From Desulfocapsa sp. (GTDB taxonomy: Bacteria; Desulfobacterota; Desulfobulbia; Desulfobulbales; Desulfocapsaceae): DNA of 12,117 nucleotides. The stretch is from positions 1 through 12,117 of the forward strand of contig DAOVZA010000021.1 of the NCBI GenBank assembly GCA_030635405.1. The letters run 5' to 3'. A model generated the notes under the pieces. The model saw only the letters and a list, made by a program, of their open reading frames with translations, was not told where the DNA came from and did not search any database. Positions 1 to 7,045 of the stretch are shown piece by piece (the stretch's first letter is position 1; each line of letters starts with the position of its first letter). Position numbers and translations under genes: made by a program.

Positions 1-1032
1 CCACTTCTTCTCATTGTTGTGTTCCTGTGCCTGACACCTGAAGGCAGTAATTCCAGTGAGGATGCAGGCCTACGTTTCCCAATATTATATAATCCCAATG
101 CCCTTGCTGGTCGTTTATACCTACAGCCTTTGGATGTTCATGATGATACCGTGAGCAAAGGCTGGCGAGTTGCCCTTAGTACGGGATCTGCAACGGATTA
201 TAATATCTATTTTAAAGAGGCCGCTGAAGATGAGGAATGGACAGTTAACTCGAATATTTTCTCACTTGCTCTTGCAAAGGGAATCTCAGTTTCATCCAAG
301 ACTGTGGAGTTGGGTGCGGTTCTAAGGGTTTCACAGGACAAAAAAAGCACACTTCTTGCCAGTTTGACTGATTCCTACCATGGCATGTTCTCAAGTGATG
401 GCTTTGGCCAAACGCCCCCAGATGATCAGTATTATGGTGAGGTCGGGAATAATAACACTCCTGTTATTGCTGACAGTGGTGACATCTTTATCTGTACATT
501 ACAGCTTTCTGCAAAATATCAATTATGGAAAGATGAGGGATTAAACACCTCACAACCCAATGTGACATTGAAGGTTTCCAGTCGGATTCCCCTAAGTGGA
601 AATGATTTTGATACACCCGGCATTGCTCTTTCAGCGGGATTGTCAAAGGAAGTATGGAGACAGTTTTATCTGCTCGGAGCAGCAGGAGTAATCTATCAGG
701 ATCTTAGTCAGGAAGATTTCAATGCCGATAATCTCGATGTCGAGAAAATTGCGTTCGACGGTTTTGTTGGTTCAATATGGGATCCTGGTAAGAAGAATGA
801 CGTGTATTTTCAGGTAGGTACCCGTTGGTCTTCAAAGCGGATTTCTTACTCAGAAAATTCAGAATCAGCAGAGGCTAGTTTGAATGTTCTGTTTGGGATA
901 AATTATAGAATTATGAAAGAAAATGGAACAGTTGTTGATCTGTTTTTGAACTTCACAGAAGATATTCCAGGATTGGGTCATGGTTTGGAACCCGATTTCG
1001 GAACGTATGCAGGATTTTCAATTCAAATATGA
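1..1032 (+). CDS. DUF3187 family outer-membrane-type protein (5' partial)
   Basis: The frame is open to the left edge. Codons 1-18 encode Pro-Leu-Leu-Leu-Ile-Val and run straight into Val-Phe-Leu-Cys-Leu, so the visible stretch is the hydrophobic core of a signal peptide and the real start lies outside the window. The GTG at 19 would cut that core and is unlikely to be the start. The mature part is rich in alternating polar and hydrophobic segments, as expected of a beta-barrel. It carries a stretch like the DUF3187 signature (SYHGMFSSDGFGQTPPDD, roughly one third in) and a C-terminus ending in an aromatic-hydrophobic pattern (YAGFSIQI), compatible with an outer-membrane strand. Family function is unknown and membership is judged by eye. 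It is followed closely by an intrinsic terminator and faces the cytochrome gene convergently, so it ends its own transcription unit. Confidence 0.65.
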   Translation, partial: PLLLIVVFLCLTPEGSNSSEDAGLRFPILYNPNALAGRLYLQPLDVHDDTVSKGWRVALSTGSATDYNIYFKEAAEDEEWTVNSNIFSLALAKGISVSSKTVELGAVLRVSQDKKSTLLASLTDSYHGMFSSDGFGQTPPDDQYYGEVGNNNTPVIADSGDIFICTLQLSAKYQLWKDEGLNTSQPNVTLKVSSRIPLSGNDFDTPGIALSAGLSKEVWRQFYLLGAAGVIYQDLSQEDFNADNLDVEKIAFDGFVGSIWDPGKKNDVYFQVGTRWSSKRISYSENSESAEASLNVLFGINYRIMKENGTVVDLFLNFTEDIPGLGHGLEPDFGTYAGFSIQI

Positions 1033-1080
1033 GGATAAATGTTTAGCGCATCTTAATCGTATGAAATTAAGCATTTAAGG

Positions 1081-1112
1081 AAAACGGCAGCATTTGACTA
1101 CTGCCGTTTTTT
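1081..1112 (+). terminator. Rho-independent terminator of the DUF3187 gene
   Basis: A perfect 10-bp stem, AAAACGGCAG pairing with CTGCCGTTTT around a 10-nt loop, runs into a T tract (six T counting those of the stem). It starts 48 bp after the DUF3187 stop. The stem also lies about 31 bp downstream of the stop of the convergent cytochrome gene. On that strand only the four T of the stem follow, so bidirectional use is possible but weaker. Confidence 0.85.
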
Positions 1113-1142
1113 ATGAAACCCTGAAGAATATGTAAAGCTCTA

Positions 1143-1487
1143 TTATTTCTTTTTGGGATGACAGGTTTTACAGGATTTGCCCTTTGGTACCTTCATCTCA
1201 ACATGGCAAGGCCAGCAGAACTTTTTATGAAAATCATTTTTGCTGGTGGTAAGCTTAACGAATTCAACAACAAGAGGACCTCCACCCTTAGTATCTTTAT
1301 GGCACTTGGCACATTCCACCTTTTCCTGATGACTGTGGTGAGGAAAGATTACCGCACTTTTTTTACCCTCCACTTTATAAGCGGCCTTTAGATCGATCGT
1401 CTCAGGCCCTTGATCTGTGGCTGATACCCAGGAGGGATTAATAAAGAGAAAAAATCCTAAAAGAATGGTAGCAGAAATATGTTTCAT
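1143..1487 (-). CDS. Periplasmic triheme cytochrome c7 (PpcA-like)
   Basis: The 114-residue protein has a Sec signal peptide (residues 1-23, cleavage about VSA|TD) and three CxxCH heme-binding motifs: CAKCH 59-63, CWPCH 91-95 and CKTCH 106-110. Three further histidines sit where c7 cytochromes carry distal axial ligands: FPHHSH (H50, H53) before the first heme and H87 just before the second. This gives bis-His ligation for all three hemes. The FPHxxHQ opening and Lys-rich C-terminus match the PpcA/cytochrome c7 family, low-potential periplasmic electron carriers in Desulfuromonas/Geobacter-type bacteria. Between hemes one and two the spacing is slightly longer than in PpcA. The start is supported by AAGGAG seven bases upstream (complement of 1495-1500). 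No electron-transfer partner gene is adjacent. It is divergent from the five-gene run at 1712. Confidence 0.9.
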   Translation of the reverse strand: MKHISATILLGFFLFINPSWVSATDQGPETIDLKAAYKVEGKKSAVIFPHHSHQEKVECAKCHKDTKGGGPLVVEFVKLTTSKNDFHKKFCWPCHVEMKVPKGKSCKTCHPKKK

Positions 1488-1711
1488 AGAAAGACTCCTT
1501 AAGAAAGATTAATAATGTGTGTTATTTCTATCACTACAAGGAATAAGACCTTATCCTATCAAGGGTGAGATTGCAAACTGCACATGATTGCATTACCTTC
1601 TAAATATCACGATTTTTAAATATCGAACCGAATAGTAAGATCCAAGTCTTATTATCAGGCAAGTTTTACCCCACAGCTTTTTTTCAATATACTTTTGAGT
1701 GAGGAAAAGAG
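1488..1711. promoter_or_regulatory. Divergent intergenic region between cytochrome c7 and the five-gene run
   Basis: This 223-bp gap must hold promoters for both directions. Visible structure: TAAATATC occurs twice 16 bp apart (1601-1608 and 1617-1624), a near-palindrome GATTTTTAAATATC lies at 1611-1624, and TAAGA/TCTTA arms lie at 1636-1651. A GAGG ribosome-binding site at 1701-1704 serves the plus-strand gene. I could not pick a convincing -35/-10 pair for either side, so the repeats are only candidate operator elements. Confidence 0.35.
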
Positions 1712-2320
1712 ATGAAGAAAATCGTTCCAATAAGTATCGAATCCATTTTGTTGATTATCCTGTTTCTATTGCTGCTAATTTCCGGACCCGGTTTTGCGGC
1801 TGATAAAGAACCTCTCAAACTTCCAATGCCAGATGAATTCGTATCAGCTCTACAGAAAGATGGTTCTCCTCAGTACATAAAAGCAGAACAGATTGAAAAA
1901 CTCATACGCCAGCACAGTAATGAGTTCCAGGCGCTCTATTGGAATAAGAATATCAAACAATTTATTATCCCCAGTCATGACTGGCTGGAAAATTTATTAG
2001 ATACCTTTGATGCCCTTATGTACAAAACGAAAGTACAGGCAAAGGCGGATACATGGGATTGTGAAAACTATAGTGAATTACTAAATGCATTGGTAACCGT
2101 GAGAATCTGGAAGGCAGGGTATTATGATACGCGTGCCGCAATTGGCTGGATGCGAGTGAATGCTAAAAATGAATGGGCAGGGCTTCCAGGGGTGATGCAC
2201 GCTCTGATGTTTGGAGTGACCGAAAAAGGATTATTTGTTATAGAGCCGCAAAATGGTGAATACGTCGAGTTAGAAGATTATCCTAACAAAGAGTTTATAC
2301 AGGAGGTATTTTTGTTTTGA
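1712..2320 (+). CDS. Exported transglutaminase-like cysteine peptidase/hydrolase, catalytic residues intact
   Basis: The 202-residue protein has a long hydrophobic signal peptide (residues 10-30, cleavage near GFAA). The C-terminal half has the order of a transglutaminase-like (papain-fold, LapG/BTLCP-type) domain: Trp-Asp-Cys-Glu (C117) at the start of a helix, His (H163) opening a strand in VMHALMFGV, and an acid (E178) after the next strand in FVIEP. The C117/H163 and H163/E178 spacing suits a Cys-His-acid triad, with the preceding region (55-110) helical. It probably acts in the periplasm, either cleaving a peptide bond or forming an amide crosslink; the substrate is unknown. The start is set by GAGG seven bases upstream. 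It overlaps the next gene, a paralogue, by four bases and heads a five-gene same-strand run. The assignment rests on motif reading, not on a database match. Confidence 0.55.
   Translation: MKKIVPISIESILLIILFLLLLISGPGFAADKEPLKLPMPDEFVSALQKDGSPQYIKAEQIEKLIRQHSNEFQALYWNKNIKQFIIPSHDWLENLLDTFDALMYKTKVQAKADTWDCENYSELLNALVTVRIWKAGYYDTRAAIGWMRVNAKNEWAGLPGVMHALMFGVTEKGLFVIEPQNGEYVELEDYPNKEFIQEVFLF
2301..2306 (+). promoter_or_regulatory. Strong ribosome-binding site selecting a TTG start
   Basis: AGGAGG lies inside the 3' end of the upstream gene, 10 bases before a TTG at 2317 that overlaps the upstream TGA stop. The alternative ATG at 2338 has no purine-rich sequence at a usable distance. This favours the TTG start and translational coupling of the two paralogues. 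Confidence 0.6.
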
Positions 2321-2922
2321 AAAATTGCCCTCTCATTATGAAAACAGGTATCTTTTTGGTAATTATTTTCTTTTTCTCTGCAAATCATAGTTCCCGGGCC
2401 GGTGAATATGTTGTTCTGCAGCCGGGTCCTCCTCCCGAGATCATTGCCGCAGATGGAAAGGCTAAGCTGCTCTATGGTGAGTTTATAAGAAGACAATTGA
2501 AAAAAAAGTATCCAGATCTCGAAAAAATTGTTGTTGGTGATAAAAGATATATGTTCATCACTGATAAATGGTTCAGAGACGTTATGGACTGGACGGATAC
2601 CTTTATCAAAATACAGGTTCCGCAACTGGATAGCCTCGATAGTCTTCCCTTGGCCTATGAAGAAACATTTTCCATGCTGATGTCCAATTTTGCCAATATG
2701 GCCGTGGCCAAACGGTATAATGTGAAAGGTTCTGTTTTGATTGGATTACTGGTGGCCGAAAGTCATAATCCATGGGGTGTTATCCCTGCTGATGGCAGTC
2801 ATCGACGCTACATTGTCGGGTTGACTACAAATGGCCTACTTGTTTATGATATTCCCACTCGTCAGTTTATTGCAGGGGAAGATTTTCCTAATAAGGAATA
2901 TATGACAGGGATTATTTTTTAA
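2317..2922 (+). CDS. Exported transglutaminase-like paralogue lacking Cys and His (probable pseudoenzyme)
   Basis: The 201-residue protein has a signal peptide (hydrophobic residues 10-22, likely cleavage after SSRA). It aligns without gaps to the upstream protein from residue 163 to 195: GLTTNGLLVY against GVTEKGLFVI, and a shared EDxPNKE block near the C-terminus. At the catalytic positions the cysteine is replaced by Glu (E115), the histidine by Arg (R163) and the acid by Asp (D178). The fold is thus probably kept while chemistry is lost, pointing to a binding, regulatory or subunit role, perhaps as partner of the active copy. The TTG start is preferred because of AGGAGG ten bases upstream; starting at ATG 2338 would still leave a good signal peptide. 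Function is not known. The inactivation is seen in the sequence, and the pairing is inferred from adjacency and overlap. Confidence 0.55.
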   Translation: MKNCPLIMKTGIFLVIIFFFSANHSSRAGEYVVLQPGPPPEIIAADGKAKLLYGEFIRRQLKKKYPDLEKIVVGDKRYMFITDKWFRDVMDWTDTFIKIQVPQLDSLDSLPLAYEETFSMLMSNFANMAVAKRYNVKGSVLIGLLVAESHNPWGVIPADGSHRRYIVGLTTNGLLVYDIPTRQFIAGEDFPNKEYMTGIIF

Positions 2923-2946
2923 GAAAACAGAGAGAAACAGGAAAAA

Positions 2947-3672
2947 ATGACTGCTTTCAGTTCAAGAAATCTTATTAATGGATATGGGTATAGAAATCTT
3001 CTTTTTCTTCTCCTTATCTACATTGTTGGAAGCCCATTTCTAGAGCCTTATACATCACTTGCCATACTCGCCCATGTCTCACTGACAATGGTACTTTTTG
3101 CAGCTGCCTATGCAGTGCATAGGCAGCAGCACAAGCGTTCCATCGCTCTTTCCATTCTTCTTCCGCTCCTGGTTCTTTATTGGCTTGGCATATATGATGT
3201 TATTTCGATCAACTCACTTGGTTCACACCTGTTTTTTGCACTGTATTATGCTCTTTTGATTTATTCATTTGTTCTTCAGATTATTCATTCTGAGAAAGTC
3301 ACCAGCAGTGTACTTTACGCAACATTCTGTATTTATTTGATCCTTGGACTTTTCTTTGGTTCGCTTTATAATCTTCTTTATGGACTCAGCCCTGGAGCAT
3401 TCAGTGGGGTACTGTTGGATAATATGCAGGCCAATTCGATTCATGTGTTTAACTATTTCAGTTTTGTTACTCTTACTACCCTTGGTTATGGTGATATTAC
3501 CCCTCAGACAGCAGGAGCAGCAGCTTTTTGTCAAATGGAGGCAATTGTAGGACAATTTTTTACTGCCGTTGTTGTAGCATGGTTAGTGGGTATGTTTATA
3601 TCTGATAAACGTGAAATGGATCAGATTGATATCGAATCCTTAAACAAAACTAACATTGGCGATGATTGTTAA
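2947..3672 (+). CDS. Six-helix potassium-channel-like membrane protein (Ion_trans_2 type)
   Basis: The 241-residue protein has hydrophobic helices at about 18-32, 37-58, 65-84, 93-113, 121-145 and 196-218. Between the last two lie a pore helix and the signature TLTTLGYGDITP (175-186), the K+-channel selectivity filter TxGYGD. The last helix pair is therefore the ion-conducting pore (Ion_trans_2 fold). The first four helices lack the regular Arg/Lys ladder of a voltage sensor. There is no cytosolic RCK/TrkA-N or cyclic-nucleotide domain, only about 23 residues after the last helix, so gating must come from the membrane part or partner proteins. AGGA lies only four bases before the ATG. The gene follows the transglutaminase-like pair by 24 bp and precedes the DUF389 gene by 81 bp. 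Potassium selectivity is a strong family inference; the gating ligand is unknown. Confidence 0.85.
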   Translation: MTAFSSRNLINGYGYRNLLFLLLIYIVGSPFLEPYTSLAILAHVSLTMVLFAAAYAVHRQQHKRSIALSILLPLLVLYWLGIYDVISINSLGSHLFFALYYALLIYSFVLQIIHSEKVTSSVLYATFCIYLILGLFFGSLYNLLYGLSPGAFSGVLLDNMQANSIHVFNYFSFVTLTTLGYGDITPQTAGAAAFCQMEAIVGQFFTAVVVAWLVGMFISDKREMDQIDIESLNKTNIGDDC

Positions 3673-3753
3673 TCCGGTGGAGTGGAAGTATGTACTGGTA
3701 ATAACTGAATAAAAACTTACTCTGTTTTGCTTTTTTAAATTGGTAAAGATTCT

Positions 3754-5646
3754 ATGGAATCCCATGTAAAATCATCTCTGTTTCTCTATGTACCTGCCAC
3801 GGAAGAATTAATTGATCAGGTTGTTGCCAACCCATTTAATACTAAAATTATCCCCATTCTTCTGAGAGAATTCCTGAATAGTCCAGAGCAGTATCTGCAG
3901 CAGTGTAATCATGTTGTAGTGGCAGCTCCGTTGGATAAAATCAAGTCTGTGATGGCTTTGAATATGGGGCATGATTTCACCATTGGGCTTCTTCCCACCA
4001 AGGATCAGAAAAATCTGAGAAACTGTTACGGATTGCCTAAAAGAACAGAAGATGCTCTTGAGATAGCCCTGCAAACAGATGCGCAGGTTATGGATGTGAT
4101 TCTCTGTAATAAGCATATTCTGGTTTTTAAGGCTGCAATTGGCAGATTGCCACTGATCGATTCTTCCCGCAATATTACTTTGATTCGTGCAGCGTTAAAT
4201 GCTTTTCGAGGATTTCGGGGGTTGCGACTCCTACCTTTTAAGTTTGTTACTGAAAGTGGCAAGGTGGTCAAAACGGCAGCTAGTGGCTGTATGATTGTCC
4301 AGCACCACGAGCATACTTTGGCCTCAAGGCTTATTTCCCATGACAGCTCACTCACTGATGGAATGATTTCCATGGTGATTACTGCCCCTACCTCCATCAT
4401 CGCCTATTTTAATTTTTTATATCAGACACTTCGCTGTCGTGGTCAACGAAAACGTATCCCCAGCACCATTGGGTATATCAAGAGTTCTACTATAACGATT
4501 GAAACGGAAGAACCCTTTGAGGTTACAATCGATGAGGTGAAAATCACTCAAACACCACTTCATTGTGAGACAATACCTCGGGCGGTATGTATTAATGTGG
4601 GAAAAGGTTTACGTGAATCTGTCAAGAACAGCACAAAGGTTCATGAGCGAATAGAGATTAAGAATCTCCCAGCGGGCAAAGAACTGGCTAAGGCCAGCAA
4701 AAAAAGGATCTCGTTTTTTTCCTATGCATCTGAGGATCGTTTTCGGGATCTGTTTATTTCGCTTCGTGACGATGCCAGTCTCCAGCCCACTTATCTGGTT
4801 TTGATGGTGCTTAGCACCATGCTGGCAGCCATTGGCTTGTATCAATCAAGTTCAGCAGTGGTGATTGGCGCAATGCTTCTTGCTCCTTTAATGGCACCAA
4901 TCGTGGCACTTTCTATGGGGTTGCTGCGTCATGATACAAAGCTCTCCAAAACTTCAATGATTACCATTTTGGTGGGAGTATGTATTGCACTTACTGCAGC
5001 TAGTCTAATTTCACTATTGTTTCCACATAAACCTATCACAATGGAAATGCAGGCTCGTCTTCATCCTAGCCTTCTGGATCTTGGAGTGGCCATAGTGGCA
5101 GGAGTGGCAGGAGCTTACACAAAATCAAATAAAAAAATTCTTCAAAGTCTTGCCGGGGTCTCTATTGCAGTAGCCCTGGTACCACCTCTTGCTGTCGCTG
5201 GAATCGGTCTTGGTATGGGAGACTTGTCTTTTTTTGGTCAGGCATTCCTGTTGTTTTCTACAAATCTTGTGGGGATCACTCTGGCTGCGACTTTTACCTT
5301 TCGGTTACTTGGATATTCTCCGGTAGTACGTGATAAACGAGGTATTCTTTTTGTAATGATTCTTTTGTGCGGTATAAGTTTTCCACTCTATCTTTCCTAT
5401 ACTGAACTTGTTGAAACATCGGTGCTTGAGAAAAACTGGCAGAATGAGCGCTTTTTGGTGAATGGCAAGTATCTTATTGTTCGACAGGCAGATATTATCC
5501 ATCAAAAAGAACAGAAAATTCTTTTTGTGAAAGTACTTGTACGGGAGCCTGTGACCAGAAAAGATCTGAATCTGCTGAGAAAGAAAATCCAATCCAACTT
5601 TACTGATACAATTATGATTCGAATGCAGTTTTTGTATATTCCCTGA
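3754..5646 (+). CDS. Degenerate diacylglycerol-kinase-like domain fused to a DUF389 (TIGR00341-type) membrane domain
   Basis: A 630-residue protein with two parts. Residues about 50-283 resemble the lipid/diacylglycerol kinase fold: HVVVAAP (53-59), FTIGLLPTKDQKNLRNCYGLPKR (75-97, written with the conserved IP...N...LGIP pattern in mind), a DALEIAL helix, then the beta-sandwich with SLTDGMISMVI (199-209), ITIETEEPFEVTID (247-260) and TPLHCETIPRAVCINV. The nucleotide-binding GGDGT is replaced by AAPLD and the GTxNDF loop by TKDQKNL, so kinase activity is unlikely. Residues about 345-550 form some seven helices with the DUF389 hallmarks SAVVIGAMLLAPLMAPI (368-384) and AGVSIAVALVPPLAVAGIGLG (467-487). 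An extra-membrane tail follows (550-630). DUF389 has no established function. The ribosome-binding site is weak (GGTAAAG). The next gene follows by six bases. Confidence 0.8.
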   Translation: MESHVKSSLFLYVPATEELIDQVVANPFNTKIIPILLREFLNSPEQYLQQCNHVVVAAPLDKIKSVMALNMGHDFTIGLLPTKDQKNLRNCYGLPKRTEDALEIALQTDAQVMDVILCNKHILVFKAAIGRLPLIDSSRNITLIRAALNAFRGFRGLRLLPFKFVTESGKVVKTAASGCMIVQHHEHTLASRLISHDSSLTDGMISMVITAPTSIIAYFNFLYQTLRCRGQRKRIPSTIGYIKSSTITIETEEPFEVTIDEVKITQTPLHCETIPRAVCINVGKGLRESVKNSTKVHERIEIKNLPAGKELAKASKKRISFFSYASEDRFRDLFISLRDDASLQPTYLVLMVLSTMLAAIGLYQSSSAVVIGAMLLAPLMAPIVALSMGLLRHDTKLSKTSMITILVGVCIALTAASLISLLFPHKPITMEMQARLHPSLLDLGVAIVAGVAGAYTKSNKKILQSLAGVSIAVALVPPLAVAGIGLGMGDLSFFGQAFLLFSTNLVGITLAATFTFRLLGYSPVVRDKRGILFVMILLCGISFPLYLSYTELVETSVLEKNWQNERFLVNGKYLIVRQADIIHQKEQKILFVKVLVREPVTRKDLNLLRKKIQSNFTDTIMIRMQFLYIP

Positions 5647-5652
5647 AGGCCT

Positions 5653-6801
5653 ATGAATAAGATAATTACATCATTTTTAATCTTTTTGTCTGTGGCTTTC
5701 CTGTTTGGTTGTACTGCGGAACAGGAAAAAACGTCCCCCAGCGGTAACAGCATTAAAATTGGTGTTATCGGACCAATGAGTGGGAAAGATCAGGTGCTGG
5801 GTGAAGATAGTTTGAAAGGAATACGAACAGCATTGTATATGCATCCCTATTTGAACAATGGTGATATCATTGAGCTTCTTGTCGTGGACGATAAAAACCA
5901 ACCAGAATTAGCGGCTAAGGCTTTTAAAAGACTTGTTGAGAAAGATGAAGTGGTCGCTGTAATTGTAACTTCAAGTAGTGCTTCGGGGCTGGTTGTTAAT
6001 TCTCTTGCCGATAAATATCGAACACCGGTACTGTTTCTTCTCGCCTCACATCCGGATATCAGTAAAAATACTGAATTTGTTAGTCAGATCTGTTTTGACA
6101 ATACTTTTCAGGCGAGTGTTGCAGCTCTTTTTGTTCGTGATGAATTGCTTCTTGAACGAGTTGCTGTTTTTAAAAACCCTGATAGCTATCACTCCAGTTC
6201 ACTTGCCGATGAGTTTATACGAAAATTTCGCTCCATCGATGGAGATATAACAGATGTGATCTCGGTATCTTTAACAACTGATTATGGAAAAATATTATCT
6301 CATCTTCGTGAGAGCGATGTTCAGCTTCTGTATTTACCAATGGCTGTCGGAAATGCTATTGAACTACGAAAGCAGTTATCTGTTATGGGCTGGTCTCCAA
6401 AGGGAATGGGGGCAGATGGAATACTGACTAGAGCCATTGTGGAGCAACCGGAAGAAGTTCGTTATCTTGAGGGACTATTTGCCACTGATTTATACAGCAC
6501 TACTGTTGAAATAACTCCCTATGGACGAGATGTTCTTAAGACTTTTCGATCACTCTATGAGAGTAGAGGGAGTACTTTTCCAGCTATTGGTGTTGAGGGG
6601 ATGGATATTTTAATGGATGCTATCAATCGATGTGGAGAATTCGCAGAGAGAGAGTGTATAAACGCTAAACTTCATGACACTGTCGATTTTGAAGGACTTA
6701 TGGGGAATATCACTATTCAGAGCGATGGGAAGGCTTCGAGACCACTTGTTGTTAATCGTATTCGGAATAAGCAGTTGAAGTTTGTGGTGAAGGTGTATTG
6801 A
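5653..6801 (+). CDS. Orphan LivJ-like periplasmic ligand-binding lipoprotein (Peripla_BP_6 type)
   Basis: The 382-residue protein has a lipoprotein signal peptide ending in LFGC (C20 as the lipidated residue, Thr at +2). The body is a type-I periplasmic binding fold. It opens with IKIGVIGPMSGKDQVLGEDSLKG, a classic amino-acid/amide-binding opening (residues 34-56, given here as the pattern IGVIGPxSG...G...KG), then LVVDDKNQPELAAKAFKRLV (76-95), a VAVIVTSSSASGL ligand-cleft strand, and the C-terminal FEGLMGNITIQSDGKA block (347-361). In branched-chain amino-acid transport such proteins feed LivHMGF, but no permease or ATPase is present, so this copy more likely serves as a sensor subunit. It starts six bases after the DUF389 stop, with AAGG as ribosome-binding site, implying co-translation with DUF389. 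The ligand cannot be read from the sequence. Confidence 0.85.
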   Translation: MNKIITSFLIFLSVAFLFGCTAEQEKTSPSGNSIKIGVIGPMSGKDQVLGEDSLKGIRTALYMHPYLNNGDIIELLVVDDKNQPELAAKAFKRLVEKDEVVAVIVTSSSASGLVVNSLADKYRTPVLFLLASHPDISKNTEFVSQICFDNTFQASVAALFVRDELLLERVAVFKNPDSYHSSSLADEFIRKFRSIDGDITDVISVSLTTDYGKILSHLRESDVQLLYLPMAVGNAIELRKQLSVMGWSPKGMGADGILTRAIVEQPEEVRYLEGLFATDLYSTTVEITPYGRDVLKTFRSLYESRGSTFPAIGVEGMDILMDAINRCGEFAERECINAKLHDTVDFEGLMGNITIQSDGKASRPLVVNRIRNKQLKFVVKVY

Positions 6802-6960
6802 TGTCGTTGTTTATACTCAACCTGACAGTTTTAAATATTTGCTGTAATCAAATTTGATATTCACAGTATGCCTGTAATTATTAAGAATAGTATAGAAATG
6901 ATAAAGATTGTCACTCGTTGTCTTAGCGTTGAGTTATCGGATTTCCCGTTGAAGTTGTTA

Positions 6961-6974
6961 TTACGTATATTCGG
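6961..6974 (+). repeat. 14-bp direct repeat, left copy
   Basis: TTACGTATATTCGG is repeated exactly at 8958-8971. The two copies bracket the fic gene and a recombinase-like remnant. Flanking bases diverge at once on both sides. One such exact 14-mer pair is not very improbable by chance in 12 kb of AT-rich DNA. Confidence 0.4.
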
Positions 6975-7045
6975 GAAACATCTTTTGTCGCCAGAGGTGG
7001 TGGGTAATTAGAACTGGCGAGATGAGGTCTATTTCTTAATGATAA

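Noticed and set aside
1712..2922. LapG/LapD-type adhesin release system, given the LapG-like protein and a diguanylate cyclase in the window
   Set aside because: There is no LapD-like GGDEF-EAL inner-membrane receptor or large adhesin, the cyclase is about 6 kb away on the other strand, and the overall similarity to LapG is limited to the catalytic motif order.
3712..3728. AAAAC/GTTTT hairpin followed by GCTTTTTT as a terminator between the channel and DUF389 genes
   Set aside because: The stem is five pairs, mostly A-T, and far too weak; nothing else separates the two genes.
4026..4400. Minus-strand open frame of 124 codons within the DUF389 fusion gene
   Set aside because: Lies entirely opposite a well-supported coding region, with no start signal or recognisable motif; a frame shadow.
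5653..6801. Part of a branched-chain amino-acid ABC transporter
   Set aside because: No LivH/LivM permease or LivG/LivF ATPase genes are adjacent; the downstream 244 bp is noncoding and the next gene is on the other strand.
6847..6858. ATCAAATTTGAT palindrome after the binding-protein gene as an operator or terminator
   Set aside because: Short, AT-rich, no T tract, no promoter nearby and no second copy seen.
6988..7020. TCGCCAG/CTGGCGA inverted repeat downstream of fic as its terminator
   Set aside because: The arms are 7 bp with a 19-base loop and no T tract follows on the minus strand.
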